In this document: positions 1 to 8,274 of the stretch, piece after piece | Numbering within the stretch: position 1 is the stretch's first letter | How the letters are laid out: every line of letters starts with the position of its first letter | NCBI RefSeq assembly: GCF_009912395.1 | Contig: NZ_WNDO01000001.1 | Span: 372,001 to 436,000 of the forward strand | Source of the DNA: Luteibacter sp. | GTDB lineage: Bacteria > Pseudomonadota > Gammaproteobacteria > Xanthomonadales > Rhodanobacteraceae | Direction of reading: 5' to 3' | DNA length: 64,000 bases | Notes under the pieces: generated by a model | Database searches by the model: none | What the model saw: the letters and a program-made list of their open reading frames with translations, nothing else | Told to the model about the DNA's origin: nothing | Translations under genes and position numbers: made by a program

Positions 1-1
1 C

Positions 2-1300
2 CGCCCGAACGTCAAATGGGCGGAGGAAATCCAACATGACGAACACATACCCATGCTGCTGCGTCGTGCGATGCAGGACTGCCGCACCGGACCCGCCGGC
101 CCTGTCTTCCTGTCGTTGCCGATCGATACGATGGAGCGCCCCACAGAAGCGGCGAGTGGTCAAAAGGCGCGGATCGAGAGGCGGATAATAGCCGGCTCCC
201 TCGAAGAAATGACCGCGATCCTCGCGTCGATCGAACCCGGGCGACTAGCCATCGTCGTCGGCGACGAGGTGGTGCCATCGGGCGCGGACGCCGAGGCCGT
301 TGAGCTGGCCGAGGTCCTCGGCGCCCCGGTCTTCGGTCCGTCCTGGCCCGGCCATATCCCCTTTCCGACCGCCCATCCCCAGTGGCGGGGGACACTGCCC
401 CCGAAGGCCTCCGATATGCGCGAGGCGCTTTTGGGGTTCGAGGCCGTGTTCCTCATCGGCGGCCATGCGCTGATCGGCTATCTCTATTCGCCAGGGCCTG
501 CCCTGCCGCCGGGCTGCCGCCTCCTGCAGCTCACCAGCGACGGCCATCAGTTGGGCCGCGTCCATGGCACGGCATTGGGCCTGGTGGGCGACATACGCTC
601 TTCATTGCAGTCCCTGCTGCCCCGATTGCGCGAGGCCATCGCGCCCATGGCGGAGGTGATCGGTACGCTACGCGACGCGGCTGTACGCGACAGGAATCAA
701 CGGCGTGTCCAGGTGGCCGACCGTGCGCGGCGTGAGTTCGACGCACCGGTGACCACGCCCTTCGTCGCTGCCCATGAAGCGATCAGGGCCATCGGTCCGG
801 ATATCTGGATCGTCGACGAGGCACCCGTCACGATCCCCCATGTCCGCACCTGCCTCGACTCTCACTCCGCCCGGCAATACCGCTTCACGCGCAGCGCAAT
901 CCTGGGATGGGGGATGCCCGCGGCGGTCGGCACCTCGCTGGGGCTCGATCGCAGTCCGGTCGTCTGCCTGGTGGGCGACGGGTCGGCGATGTATTCGCCG
1001 CAGGCCCTGTGGACCGCGGCCCATGAACGACTGCCGGTCACCTTCGTCGTGATGAACAACGGCGAGTACAACATTCTCAAGAACTACGCCCGGGGACAGT
1101 CGCATTACCGCAACGCGGGCACGAACCGCTTCATCGGCATGGATATCGCCGATCCCACCATAGACTTCCTCGCCCTTGCCACCTCGCTGGGCATTCCCAG
1201 TCGACGGATCGAGCGGGCAAGCGATATCGCAGGGGCGATCGAGGACGGCATCCGCTCGGGCCACCCCAACCTCATCGACCTACCGATCGGTGCTCCGTAG
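2..1300 (+). CDS. mdlC: Benzoylformate decarboxylase-like thiamine-diphosphate enzyme (5' partial)
   Basis: The reading frame is open from base 2, so the N-terminus lies before the window; 432 codons remain of a family usually about 530 residues long. The visible part has the central domain and the C-terminal thiamine-diphosphate domain. The cofactor motif starts at GDGSAMYS (bases 973 on) and ends at VVMNNGEYN (about 1050-1070), the usual GDG-x(24-27)-NN spacing. These enzymes decarboxylate 2-keto acids such as benzoylformate in aromatic degradation; the N-terminal catalytic residues cannot be inspected. Related acetolactate-synthase-like enzymes are the main alternative, but the LWTAAHERLP and MNNGEYN context fits benzoylformate decarboxylase best. 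The TAG stop (1298-1300) is contributed by a GTAG-type REP repeat that starts at base 1297. Confidence 0.8.
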   Translation, partial: RPNVKWAEEIQHDEHIPMLLRRAMQDCRTGPAGPVFLSLPIDTMERPTEAASGQKARIERRIIAGSLEEMTAILASIEPGRLAIVVGDEVVPSGADAEAVELAEVLGAPVFGPSWPGHIPFPTAHPQWRGTLPPKASDMREALLGFEAVFLIGGHALIGYLYSPGPALPPGCRLLQLTSDGHQLGRVHGTALGLVGDIRSSLQSLLPRLREAIAPMAEVIGTLRDAAVRDRNQRRVQVADRARREFDAPVTTPFVAAHEAIRAIGPDIWIVDEAPVTIPHVRTCLDSHSARQYRFTRSAILGWGMPAAVGTSLGLDRSPVVCLVGDGSAMYSPQALWTAAHERLPVTFVVMNNGEYNILKNYARGQSHYRNAGTNRFIGMDIADPTIDFLALATSLGIPSRRIERASDIAGAIEDGIRSGHPNLIDLPIGAP

Positions 1301-1362
1301 GAGCGCGCTTGCGCGCGATGGGGGCTCGCGGCACGCCTCATCGCGCGCAAGCGCGCTCCTAC
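1297..1362. repeat. GTAG-type REP palindrome pair
   Basis: Two inverted arms, GTAGGAGCGCGCTTGCGCGC and its reverse complement, flank an 18-20 bp loop. The same sequence recurs at 26607, 38431, 47023, 47180, 50416, 57367 and 58226. The GTAG terminus is typical of REPs associated with RAYT-type tyrosine transposases; no such transposase gene is in the window. The first TAG is the stop codon of the preceding decarboxylase gene. Confidence 0.9.
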
Positions 1363-1368
1363 GGGCAT

Positions 1369-1400
1369 AAAAAAAGCCCGCCGTTTCCGGCGGGCTTTTT
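1369..1400. terminator. Bidirectional intrinsic terminator
   Basis: A 5-A run, a GCCCGCCG stem, a short TTT-containing loop, the complementary CGGCGGGC stem and a 5-T run. It lies between two convergent genes (stops at 1300 on plus and 1419 on minus) and can end transcripts from either side. Confidence 0.92.
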
Positions 1401-1418
1401 GACTGGCTGAGGCCAGGA

Positions 1419-2768
1419 TTACTTCGCGGCGGTGCTTGCCGGCGCCGGAGCGGTACCGGCGGCGGCCGGAGCCGAGGAGGCAGCGGCCGGGGCCGCGTCT
1501 TCCTGCTTGATGCCGGCTTCCTGTTCCGGGGTCTGGTCCGGGAGGTTGTCGCCCTGCAGCGGCAGGTAGATCTCGAACTTCTGGTCCTCGTAACCCTCGA
1601 TGGTGCCGTGGTTGTTCGTCGGCGCCTTCACCTGGATGTCGTACGGACGGTAGGTGACGTCGTCGAACTTGTAACCATGGGTCTGCGAGTAGGCGGCGAG
1701 CATCTGGCGGGTCTGCGGGAGACCGGCGCCGGTGCCGTTCCATTCGGCCTTGAGGGCCTTGCCACCGAAGGCGAGGACGGCCTTGACGTTGCCGTCGACG
1801 ATCACGCGACCGAGCTTGTCCTTGCTACCCGGGGTGGCGCCATCGGCGGCCGGCGCGGCACCGGCGGTCGAGGCCTCGGCCGGGGCGGCGTCGACGGACG
1901 CACGCTGGGCGGCGGTCAGCTCGACATCCTGGCCGTTGATCTTCAGCGTGGTGGCATCGATCTCGGCGGCCACGTCGAACGTGTAGTTCTGGTCGCCCCA
2001 GTTCGTGGTGAACGTGATGCGCGGGCTGACGATGTTCACGCCGAGCTTCTTGGCGGCCGCCTGGATTTCGGCCATGGCCTTGTCCGACGCGGTGTCCACG
2101 TCATCGAGCGTACGCGGGGCGGTGGTCGACACGAACAGGATCGGCTTGGCCGGCTGCTCGGCGATCGACGGCACCAGCTTGCTGTAGTCGATGTTCGGGA
2201 TGGCAGCCATGACGTTCTGGAGGTTCGACAGGCTGAACTGGATCAGCGCGTCGGGGTCGCCATGGATGTAGAGGTTGGAGAAGCGGTCGACCAGGTTGAA
2301 GCCATAGCTGACGTCATAGGCCCAGTTCACCTTCACGAGCTTCTGGCTGCGGCCAGTGCGCTCGAGCTTGATGGTGAACTTCTTGTCGTGACCGCGCCAG
2401 CCGTTCTCCAGGTTCCAGACGATGACGCCCTTGCCGGCGTCGCTGATCTGGGCGAAGGAGGGGTCGATGGAAGCGATTTCGAGGGCGCCGTCGCCGATCT
2501 TCGGATCGGTGGCCTTCCAGGCAATCTTCGAACCCGGGCCGTAGGCCTTGCCGGACAGCTCGAACTGCATCTTCGGATCGAAGGTACGCAGGACGGTGTA
2601 GTCCGGGAAGCGACGGAAGTTACTGAAAACGTCGTAAACCTGGCGCAAGTCCTTGCTGATGAGCATTTCGCGCTCGACGTGTCCGGTCGAGGGCATCGCG
2701 ACGCCGACTACGACGCCGAGGACGGCGACGATGAGGATGGCGACAATAAATTCTAACAGACGCGTCAT
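1419..2768 (-). CDS. Membrane-anchored SRPBCC (polyketide cyclase-like) protein
   Basis: 449 residues from ATG at 2768, chosen because CGGAG lies just upstream and the longer frame has no family-like sequence. Residues about 4-24 form one hydrophobic anchor (LLEFIVAILIVAVLGVVVGV). An SRPBCC/START-like ligand-binding domain follows (about 30-175, with VYDVFSNFRRFPDY and GSKIAWKATD), then a region of about 200 residues resembling the GyrI/AraC effector-binding fold, interrupted by an Ala/Gly-rich linker, and an Ala/Pro-rich tail. No enzymatic activity can be assigned; binding of a hydrophobic ligand at the membrane is an inference from the fold. The gene ends at the shared terminator at 1369-1400 and lies downstream of a two-component pair on the same strand. 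Confidence 0.75.
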   Translation of the reverse strand: MTRLLEFIVAILIVAVLGVVVGVAMPSTGHVEREMLISKDLRQVYDVFSNFRRFPDYTVLRTFDPKMQFELSGKAYGPGSKIAWKATDPKIGDGALEIASIDPSFAQISDAGKGVIVWNLENGWRGHDKKFTIKLERTGRSQKLVKVNWAYDVSYGFNLVDRFSNLYIHGDPDALIQFSLSNLQNVMAAIPNIDYSKLVPSIAEQPAKPILFVSTTAPRTLDDVDTASDKAMAEIQAAAKKLGVNIVSPRITFTTNWGDQNYTFDVAAEIDATTLKINGQDVELTAAQRASVDAAPAEASTAGAAPAADGATPGSKDKLGRVIVDGNVKAVLAFGGKALKAEWNGTGAGLPQTRQMLAAYSQTHGYKFDDVTYRPYDIQVKAPTNNHGTIEGYEDQKFEIYLPLQGDNLPDQTPEQEAGIKQEDAAPAAASSAPAAAGTAPAPASTAAK

Positions 2769-2994
2769 TCCACGGTTCTCCGAACGTCTTTGAACAGGCT
2801 CCACGCGCGGTTGTGGACACCGGCGGTCACCCCTGGCGAATCGGCCCGTGGCAGGGGTTCGCCCGCGCCGAAAGGACTGATGGTACTTGCTCGCGACGGG
2901 GAACGCCATTGGGTCCCCTGCCCTTTTTTCCAAGCCGACACAAGTCGATTTTCGGCCGGCGGGGTGAAGGGGGTCACGCTTCGGTCAGCTTCTA

Positions 2995-3636
2995 CTAGAC
3001 AATGCCCAGTTCCAGGGCCTTCAGGACGGCCCGGGTGCGGTCGCGGACGCCCAGTTTGGAGAGGATATTGGACACGTGGTTCTTCACCGTGCCCTCGGCC
3101 ACCCGCAGCGAATTGGCGATTTCCTTGTTGCTGTAGCCACCCGACAGCAGGCGCAGGATCTCGGTTTCGCGCTCGGTGAGCGGATCGGGCTGCTCGAGGC
3201 TGGTGAACTGGTTCTGGATGCGCCCCACCCCGGCGAGCAGGCGCTGGGTCACCATCGGGGCTACCAGGGAACCGCCGGCGGCCACGGTGCGCACGGCCTC
3301 CACCAGCTGATCGAGCGAGACGTCCTTGAGCAGGTAGCCGCGGGCACCGGCCTTCAGGCCCGACAGCACGAGCTGGTCGTCGTCGAAGGTGGTGAGGATG
3401 ATGGTCGGCGGCAGCTCGTTGCGGCCACCGAGCGCCTGGAGGACTTCCAGGCCGCTCATGTTGGGCATGCGCAGGTCGAGGAGAACGACGTCGGGGCGCA
3501 CCTGCGGGATCGTCTGCACGGCCTGGGCGCCGTCGGCGCATTCGGCCACGACGCGGATGTCGCCAGCGAGGTCGAGCAGCGAGCGGATGCCCTGGCGAAC
3601 CAGGTTCTGGTCATCGACGAGACAGACGGAAATCAT
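2995..3636 (-). CDS. NarL/FixJ-family response regulator
   Basis: 213 residues. The N-terminal receiver has the acidic pair near residues 8-9 (VDDQ), the phospho-acceptor Asp54 in VLLDLRMPN and the conserved Lys in LLKDVSLD. The C-terminal LuxR-type helix-turn-helix (LTERETEILRLLSGGYSNKE, then VAEGTVKNHVSNILSKLGV) binds DNA. The ATG at 3636 overlaps the stop of the upstream histidine kinase by 4 bases (ATGA), so the two are translationally coupled and form a cognate pair. The target genes are unknown; the nearest candidate is the SRPBCC gene that follows on the same strand after about 225 bp. Confidence 0.95.
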   Translation of the reverse strand: MISVCLVDDQNLVRQGIRSLLDLAGDIRVVAECADGAQAVQTIPQVRPDVVLLDLRMPNMSGLEVLQALGGRNELPPTIILTTFDDDQLVLSGLKAGARGYLLKDVSLDQLVEAVRTVAAGGSLVAPMVTQRLLAGVGRIQNQFTSLEQPDPLTERETEILRLLSGGYSNKEIANSLRVAEGTVKNHVSNILSKLGVRDRTRAVLKALELGIV

Positions 3637-4907
3637 GATTGGCCCTCGGCAGGGGATGAGAGTTTGGCATGGGGCGCCGGGTCATGGTCATCCGCCAGCC
3701 CGTTATCGGACGACGAACGGAAAGGGGCATGGGCCAGCGTCGGTTCCACGCCCAACGGCAGGCGAGCCGTCAGGGCGAAACCGCCGGTGGGCCCCAGCCG
3801 GAAATCGAGGCTGCCGCCAAACTCGGCCAGCCGCTCGCGCATGCCGTTCAGGCCGTTGCCCGGTTGCAGCTGGCCGCCGCTGACACCGTCGTCCCGGGCG
3901 TCGAGGCAGAGCTCGTCCGGCCCCGTGTGGCGGAAGGTCAACCAGAGGTTGCGCGCGTTGGCGTGGCGCACGGTATTGGTCAGGATCTCCTGCACGCAGC
4001 GCAGCAGCATCTGCGCCCGACGCGGATCCTCGACACCGAAACGCTGGGGAATGCCCAGATGCACGGCCAGCCCCGGCACGCCCTCGGTGAGGCTGCGCAG
4101 GGCCTGAGTGAGATCGATGGCATCGTCCTGGCGCAGCTCGCTCACCACCTCGCGCACGTCGGCAAGCAGCTGCTTCGCCGTGCTCTGGGCCTTCAGCACG
4201 TGCCCGCGGGCCGTGTCGTTGGTGAGGTGGCTGGCCACTTCGAGGTTGAGGCTGAGCGCGGTCAGGTGATGGCCGACGAGGTCGTGCAGGTCGCGGGCGA
4301 TGCGCATGCGCTCAGCGATGCGGGTGGATTCCGCCAGCAGCGCACGCGTGGCGCGTAGCTCCGAATTGAGCCGACGCAGTTCCTCGCGCTCCTCGGCCTG
4401 CTGGTTCGCCACCATCGAGGTGATGAACATCAGCGCGGAAAAGCCGAAATACAGGCAGGACTGCATCAAGGCCGCCAGGAACGGCACCGGGAAGCCCATG
4501 AACACGGGAATCAGCGCCAGATGGGCGAACACCATCCAGGCCATGCCGACGGGCACGCTGACCAGCCACGGCACCACCGAGGCCACGATGGTGAGCAACA
4601 GGGCCGCGAGGCCGCTCTTGCTGAGCACGCCGATCGCCAGCGCGGAGCCGGTGAGGATCAGCAGCACCGCCATGCGTGTCAGGCCGTCGACGCGCAGGCC
4701 CAGATCGCGGGTGAACAGCCAGTAGACCAGGCCGAACACGAGGTAGCACGCGGTCCACATGAGCAGGGCGACATCGCCGATCTGCCCCGGGCCGGTGCCG
4801 GCACGCTGCATGGAAAGCGGGAGGCCGACGCAGAGGAACACGAAGTACGTGGCGTACCTCAGCAGGCGGACGTGGTTGAGCTGCACCTTGGACATGCCGG
4901 GCATCAT
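3633..4907 (-). CDS. DesK/NarX-type sensor histidine kinase
   Basis: About 424 residues from ATG at 4907; other in-frame starts are 4904, 4895 and a GTG at 4931, and none has a strong ribosome-binding site. The N-terminal third holds about six hydrophobic segments (for example YATYFVFLCVGLPLSM, LAALLLTIVASVVPWLVSV), so the sensor is in the membrane and no periplasmic domain is visible. A short coiled coil (QQAEEREELRRLNSELRATR) leads to the HisKA_3 box RIARDLHDLVGHHLTALSLN with phospho-acceptor His at about residue 208. The ATPase domain has the N-box (EILTNTVRHANA) and GNGLNGMRERLAEFGG. This is the partner of the response regulator it overlaps. The stimulus is not known. Confidence 0.93.
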   Translation of the reverse strand: MMPGMSKVQLNHVRLLRYATYFVFLCVGLPLSMQRAGTGPGQIGDVALLMWTACYLVFGLVYWLFTRDLGLRVDGLTRMAVLLILTGSALAIGVLSKSGLAALLLTIVASVVPWLVSVPVGMAWMVFAHLALIPVFMGFPVPFLAALMQSCLYFGFSALMFITSMVANQQAEEREELRRLNSELRATRALLAESTRIAERMRIARDLHDLVGHHLTALSLNLEVASHLTNDTARGHVLKAQSTAKQLLADVREVVSELRQDDAIDLTQALRSLTEGVPGLAVHLGIPQRFGVEDPRRAQMLLRCVQEILTNTVRHANARNLWLTFRHTGPDELCLDARDDGVSGGQLQPGNGLNGMRERLAEFGGSLDFRLGPTGGFALTARLPLGVEPTLAHAPFRSSSDNGLADDHDPAPHAKLSSPAEGQS

Positions 4908-5085
4908 AGGGCTTTGACGCGGCACCGCCACCTGACGGATGGCACGGGACGGCGGCTGGCAAGCGTTGGCTTTACAACGGTTTTACATCTTTACCGGCAC
5001 GCCACCACCCCGGCCGGCATGGCATAATGACGCGCATGCGGCGGCCCGGGGGCCGCCATTCCCGGAACCACCTGCGGAGCACTGA

Positions 5086-5682
5086 ATGGCCCCTGCCATC
5101 CGCGACGTGCGCGAGCACGATCTGGACGCCGTGTTGGCAATGAACAACGCGGGCGACACCAGCATCCTCGCCATGGATGCCACCCGGCTACGCCACCTGT
5201 ACGACATCGCCGATTATTTCCGCGTGGCCGAACAGGAAGGCCGCCTTCTCGGCTTTCTCATCGCCCTGCGCGAAAAAGCCGCCTACAACAGTCCGAACTA
5301 CCGCTGGTTCCAGTCCCATTACGACAGCTTCGTGTACATCGATCGCATCGTGATTGCCCACGAGTCGCGTGGCCATGGGCTGGGCCGCATTTTTTACTGC
5401 GATGTACAGAGTTATGCCGAGGTACGTGTGCCACTCCTGACCTGCGAAGTCTTCCTTGAACCCCGCAACGACCAGACCGTGCTGTTCCACGGCACCATGG
5501 GCTTCCAGGAAGTCGGCCAGCAGAACATGGGCGAAACCGGCCCGAAGGTGAGCCTGCTCGCCCGCGAGCTGCCCAGCTTCCCCTTCGTGCGCGAGCGTTA
5601 CCTGGAACACGGCGGCCTGCCCGATGTGGCCTGGCTGCGCGGACGCGAGCGTCCGGTCGACCGCAAGGGAGGCCATGCATGA
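5086..5682 (+). CDS. GNAT-family N-acetyltransferase
   Basis: 198 residues with the GNAT fold. Motif A, which binds the pyrophosphate of acetyl-CoA, is seen as RIVIAHESRGHGLGRIFYCD (RGHGLG), followed by a motif-B-like segment with FHGTMGFQEVGQQ. The substrate cannot be predicted. The stop overlaps the minC start by ATGA (5679-5682), so this is the first gene of the min cluster and is translationally coupled to minC. Proteins of this type next to minC recur in Xanthomonadales, but a role in division is not established. Confidence 0.85.
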   Translation: MAPAIRDVREHDLDAVLAMNNAGDTSILAMDATRLRHLYDIADYFRVAEQEGRLLGFLIALREKAAYNSPNYRWFQSHYDSFVYIDRIVIAHESRGHGLGRIFYCDVQSYAEVRVPLLTCEVFLEPRNDQTVLFHGTMGFQEVGQQNMGETGPKVSLLARELPSFPFVRERYLEHGGLPDVAWLRGRERPVDRKGGHA

Positions 5683-6452
5683 GCGCCCGCGCCGAATCCC
5701 TCGAAGCCATCTGCGACCTGCGCTTTGGCCAGGTCGGCATCGCCTGCGTGCGCCTGCGCCGCGTCGATGCCGCCGCACTGGCGGAGGAACTGGAACGCCG
5801 CGTGCGCACGTCGCCGCAGATGTTCCAGCGCACGGCCGTGGTGCTCGATCTCTCGCACCTGCCGCGCCTGCCGGACGACGGCATGGTCGACGCACTGCTC
5901 GAAGCGATCCGCAGCGCCGGCATGTTGCCGGTGGGCCTGGCCTACGGCACCAGCGAGACCGAAGCGCTCGCCGAGCGCATGGATCTGCCGCTGATCGCCA
6001 AGTTCCGCGCCCAATACGAACCGGCTCAGGCCGGTGCCATGCCGGTGCCCGCACCGGCACCGATCCGTGAATCCGCCGCGTCGGCCCCGCCGCCGTCGGC
6101 CGCCTTCGAGCCCGCTGCGCCGTCCACGGCGCAGCAGCACGTCGGCAACACCGTGCGCTCAGGCCAGCAGGTCTACGCGCGCGATCGCGATCTCGTGGTG
6201 ATGACCCCGGTGGCCAATGGCGCCGAAGTCATCGCCGACGGCTCCATCCATGTGTACGGACCGCTACGCGGCCGCGCCATGGCGGGAGCCCAGGGGGACG
6301 AGACGGCACGCATCTTCTGCACCGACTTCCGCGCCGAGCTGGTCGCGATCGCCGGGCATTACCGCGTGTTCGAGGACATCCCCAAGGAACTCGAGGGCCA
6401 GGCGGTGCAATGCTGGCTCGATAATGGAAAACTCATGATCGCGCGCCTCTGA
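5679..6452 (+). CDS. minC: Septum site-determining protein MinC
   Basis: 257 residues. The N-terminal MinC domain (about 1-105) inhibits FtsZ. A Pro/Ala-rich linker (about 110-150) joins it to the C-terminal beta-helix domain, which has the conserved VYGPLRGRAMAGA signature and a second glycine-rich turn (ARIFCTDFRAELVAIAGHYR). The C-terminal domain dimerises and binds MinD. The gene is coupled by ATGA to the acetyltransferase upstream, and minD starts 35 bp downstream. Together with MinD it blocks Z-ring formation at the poles. Confidence 0.97.
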   Translation: MSARAESLEAICDLRFGQVGIACVRLRRVDAAALAEELERRVRTSPQMFQRTAVVLDLSHLPRLPDDGMVDALLEAIRSAGMLPVGLAYGTSETEALAERMDLPLIAKFRAQYEPAQAGAMPVPAPAPIRESAASAPPPSAAFEPAAPSTAQQHVGNTVRSGQQVYARDRDLVVMTPVANGAEVIADGSIHVYGPLRGRAMAGAQGDETARIFCTDFRAELVAIAGHYRVFEDIPKELEGQAVQCWLDNGKLMIARL

Positions 6453-6487
6453 CGCCGGTCCTTACCTTATTTTCGCGGAGACATCCT

Positions 6488-7300
6488 TTGACTGAAATCA
6501 TCGTCGTCACCTCCGGCAAGGGCGGAGTCGGCAAGACCACCACCAGCGCCTCCCTCGCCACCGGCCTCGCCATCGAAGGCAAGAAGGTCGCCGTCATCGA
6601 CTTCGACGTCGGCCTGCGCAACCTCGACCTCATCATGGGCTGCGAGCGCCGTGTGGTGTACGACTTCGTCAACGTCGTGCATGGCGAGGCCACGCTCAAG
6701 CAGGCCCTGATCAAGGACAAGCGCTACGAGACTCTCTATGTGCTCGCCGCGTCGCAAACCCGCGACAAGGACGCACTGACCCAGGAAGGCGTCGAGAAGG
6801 TCCTCGAGGAACTGGCCAAGGAAAACTTCGACTTCGTCGTCTGCGACTCTCCCGCCGGTATCGAGAAGGGGGCGCACCTGGCGATGTATTTCGCCGACCA
6901 CGCCGTGGTCGTGGTGAATCCGGAAGTTTCCTCGGTCCGCGATTCGGATCGCATCCTGGGCCTGCTCTCCAGCAAGACCCGCCGCGCTGAAAAGGGCGAA
7001 GCGCCGATCAAGCAGCACCTGCTGCTGACCCGCTACAACCCGAACCGCGTCGAAGCCGGCGAGATGCTCAGCGTGAAGGACGTCGAGGAAATCCTCGGCA
7101 TCTCCGTGGTCGGCGTCATCCCGGAATCGGAGAACGTGCTGGCCGCGTCGAACGCCGGCGTGCCGGTGATCCTCGACGACAATTCCCAGGCTGGACACGC
7201 GTACAAGGACACGGTCGCCCGTATCCTCGGCAACGAACGTCCGCTGCGCTTCCTCGACCCGGTCAAGAAGGGCTTCTTCCAGCGCGTGTTCGGAGGCTAA
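6488..7300 (+). CDS. minD: Septum site-determining ATPase MinD
   Basis: 270 residues, the usual length. The deviant Walker A motif [13 protein letters not shown] is at residues 9-21, the switch region at [15 protein letters not shown] and the second switch at [12 protein letters not shown]. The C-terminal amphipathic helix ([14 protein letters not shown]) is the membrane-targeting sequence. ATP-bound dimers sit on the inner membrane, recruit MinC and are displaced by MinE. minE starts two bases after the stop codon. Confidence 0.98.
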   Translation: MTEIIVVTSGKGGVGKTTTSASLATGLAIEGKKVAVIDFDVGLRNLDLIMGCERRVVYDFVNVVHGEATLKQALIKDKRYETLYVLAASQTRDKDALTQEGVEKVLEELAKENFDFVVCDSPAGIEKGAHLAMYFADHAVVVVNPEVSSVRDSDRILGLLSSKTRRAEKGEAPIKQHLLLTRYNPNRVEAGEMLSVKDVEEILGISVVGVIPESENVLAASNAGVPVILDDNSQAGHAYKDTVARILGNERPLRFLDPVKKGFFQRVFGG

Positions 7301-7302
7301 GC

Positions 7303-7566
7303 ATGGGCATCCTCGATTTCCTGAAGCGCAAACCCGAACCGAGCGCAGGCGTCGCCAGAGAGCGACTGCGCATCATCGTCGCCCAGGAGCGCTCGACGCG
7401 CGGCGGTCCCGACTACCTGCCGCTGCTGCGCAACGAGCTGCTGGAAGTGATCCGCAAGTACGTCAACGTCGACGTCGAGGCCGTGAACATCAACCTCGAA
7501 CGCGACAGCGGTCACGAAGTGCTCGAACTTTCGGTCGCCCTGCCGGAAGGCAAGACCGGCGCATGA
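7303..7566 (+). CDS. minE: Division topological specificity factor MinE
   Basis: 87 residues. The N-terminus ([12 protein letters not shown]) is the membrane-binding helix, followed by the anti-MinCD segment (about 13-32, [15 protein letters not shown]) and the topological-specificity domain ([17 protein letters not shown]). It stimulates MinD ATPase and drives pole-to-pole oscillation. It lies two bases after minD, and its stop overlaps the next start by ATGA (7563-7566). Confidence 0.97.
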   Translation: MGILDFLKRKPEPSAGVARERLRIIVAQERSTRGGPDYLPLLRNELLEVIRKYVNVDVEAVNINLERDSGHEVLELSVALPEGKTGA

Positions 7567-8042
7567 ACGTCCCCGATCCCGCCGACGCGGTGCTCCGCGT
7601 CGGCGACATCGGCTTCGACGAACCGCGCACCCTGCTCGCCACCCATGGCCTCGACCTCGTGGCCGTGGGCGATGGCGACACCATTCCCGGCAGCTACTGG
7701 GGCGACACCGAGGCCGGCATCATCGGCACCACGGTCTATGCGCGGGCGGACACCCCGGTGCATTCGCTGCTCCACGAAGCCTGCCATCTCATCGTGCTGC
7801 CGGACGACCGGCGCGCGCTGGTGCATACCGACGCCACCGATTCCATCGAGGAAGAGGACGCCACCTGCTACCTGCAGATCGTGCTCGGCGGGCATCTGCC
7901 ATCCGTGGGCTCGACGCGCGTCATGGACGACATGGATCGCTGGGGTTACACGTACCGGCTCGGCTCCACGAAGGCGTGGTTCGAACAGGACGCCGAGGAA
8001 GCGAAGGCCTTCCTGCTCGCTCGCGGCCTCCCCGTCGCCTGA
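7563..8042 (+). CDS. Small putative HExxH zinc metalloprotein at the end of the min cluster
   Basis: 159 residues, soluble, no signal peptide. An HExxH zinc-binding motif is present as HEACH (about residues 75-79, context [14 protein letters not shown]), and an acidic stretch ([13 protein letters not shown]) lies about 20-30 residues downstream, where gluzincin-type peptidases place the third zinc ligand. The family name is not recognised with certainty and activity is inferred from the motif only. The ATG overlaps the minE stop (ATGA), so it is co-translated with the Min proteins. It is followed by REP-like hairpins that start at 8071. Confidence 0.7.
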   Translation: MNVPDPADAVLRVGDIGFDEPRTLLATHGLDLVAVGDGDTIPGSYWGDTEAGIIGTTVYARADTPVHSLLHEACHLIVLPDDRRALVHTDATDSIEEEDATCYLQIVLGGHLPSVGSTRVMDDMDRWGYTYRLGSTKAWFEQDAEEAKAFLLARGLPVA

Positions 8043-8070
8043 TCAAATGACGCGCTAAAAGCCCACCTAC

Positions 8071-8247
8071 CGTCGTTCCAGCGAACGCTGGAACCCAGCG
8101 CGAAGCGATCGGTTATCGCGTCGCGGCCTCCTACGTAAAGCCGATGCGGCGCCCTCGCCCTACTGGCAAACCGAGGCGCTGGGTTCCTGTTTTCACAGGA
8201 ACGACGAGCTCGCGAACCGTCGTTCCAGCGAACGCTGGAACCCAGCG
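8071..8247. repeat. Composite hairpin repeat, locus 1
   Basis: Three hairpins of one family: type A at 8071-8100 and 8218-8247 (CGTCGTTCC, inner arms AGCGAACGCT, GGAACCCAGCG), and a reversed type B at 8177-8206 (same outer arms, inner TGTGAAAACA). Spacing is A to B 106 bp and B to A 41 bp. The same order, inverted, is found at 9660-9839 on the other side of the Bcr/CflA gene, and a larger array is at 50499-50825. Confidence 0.9.
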
Positions 8248-8274
8248 CCCCGGTTCGCCAGCATCGCAACAAGC

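Noticed and set aside
5188-6060. Minus-strand frames over the acetyltransferase and minC genes
   Set aside because: They are antisense shadows of well-recognised genes with no domain signal.
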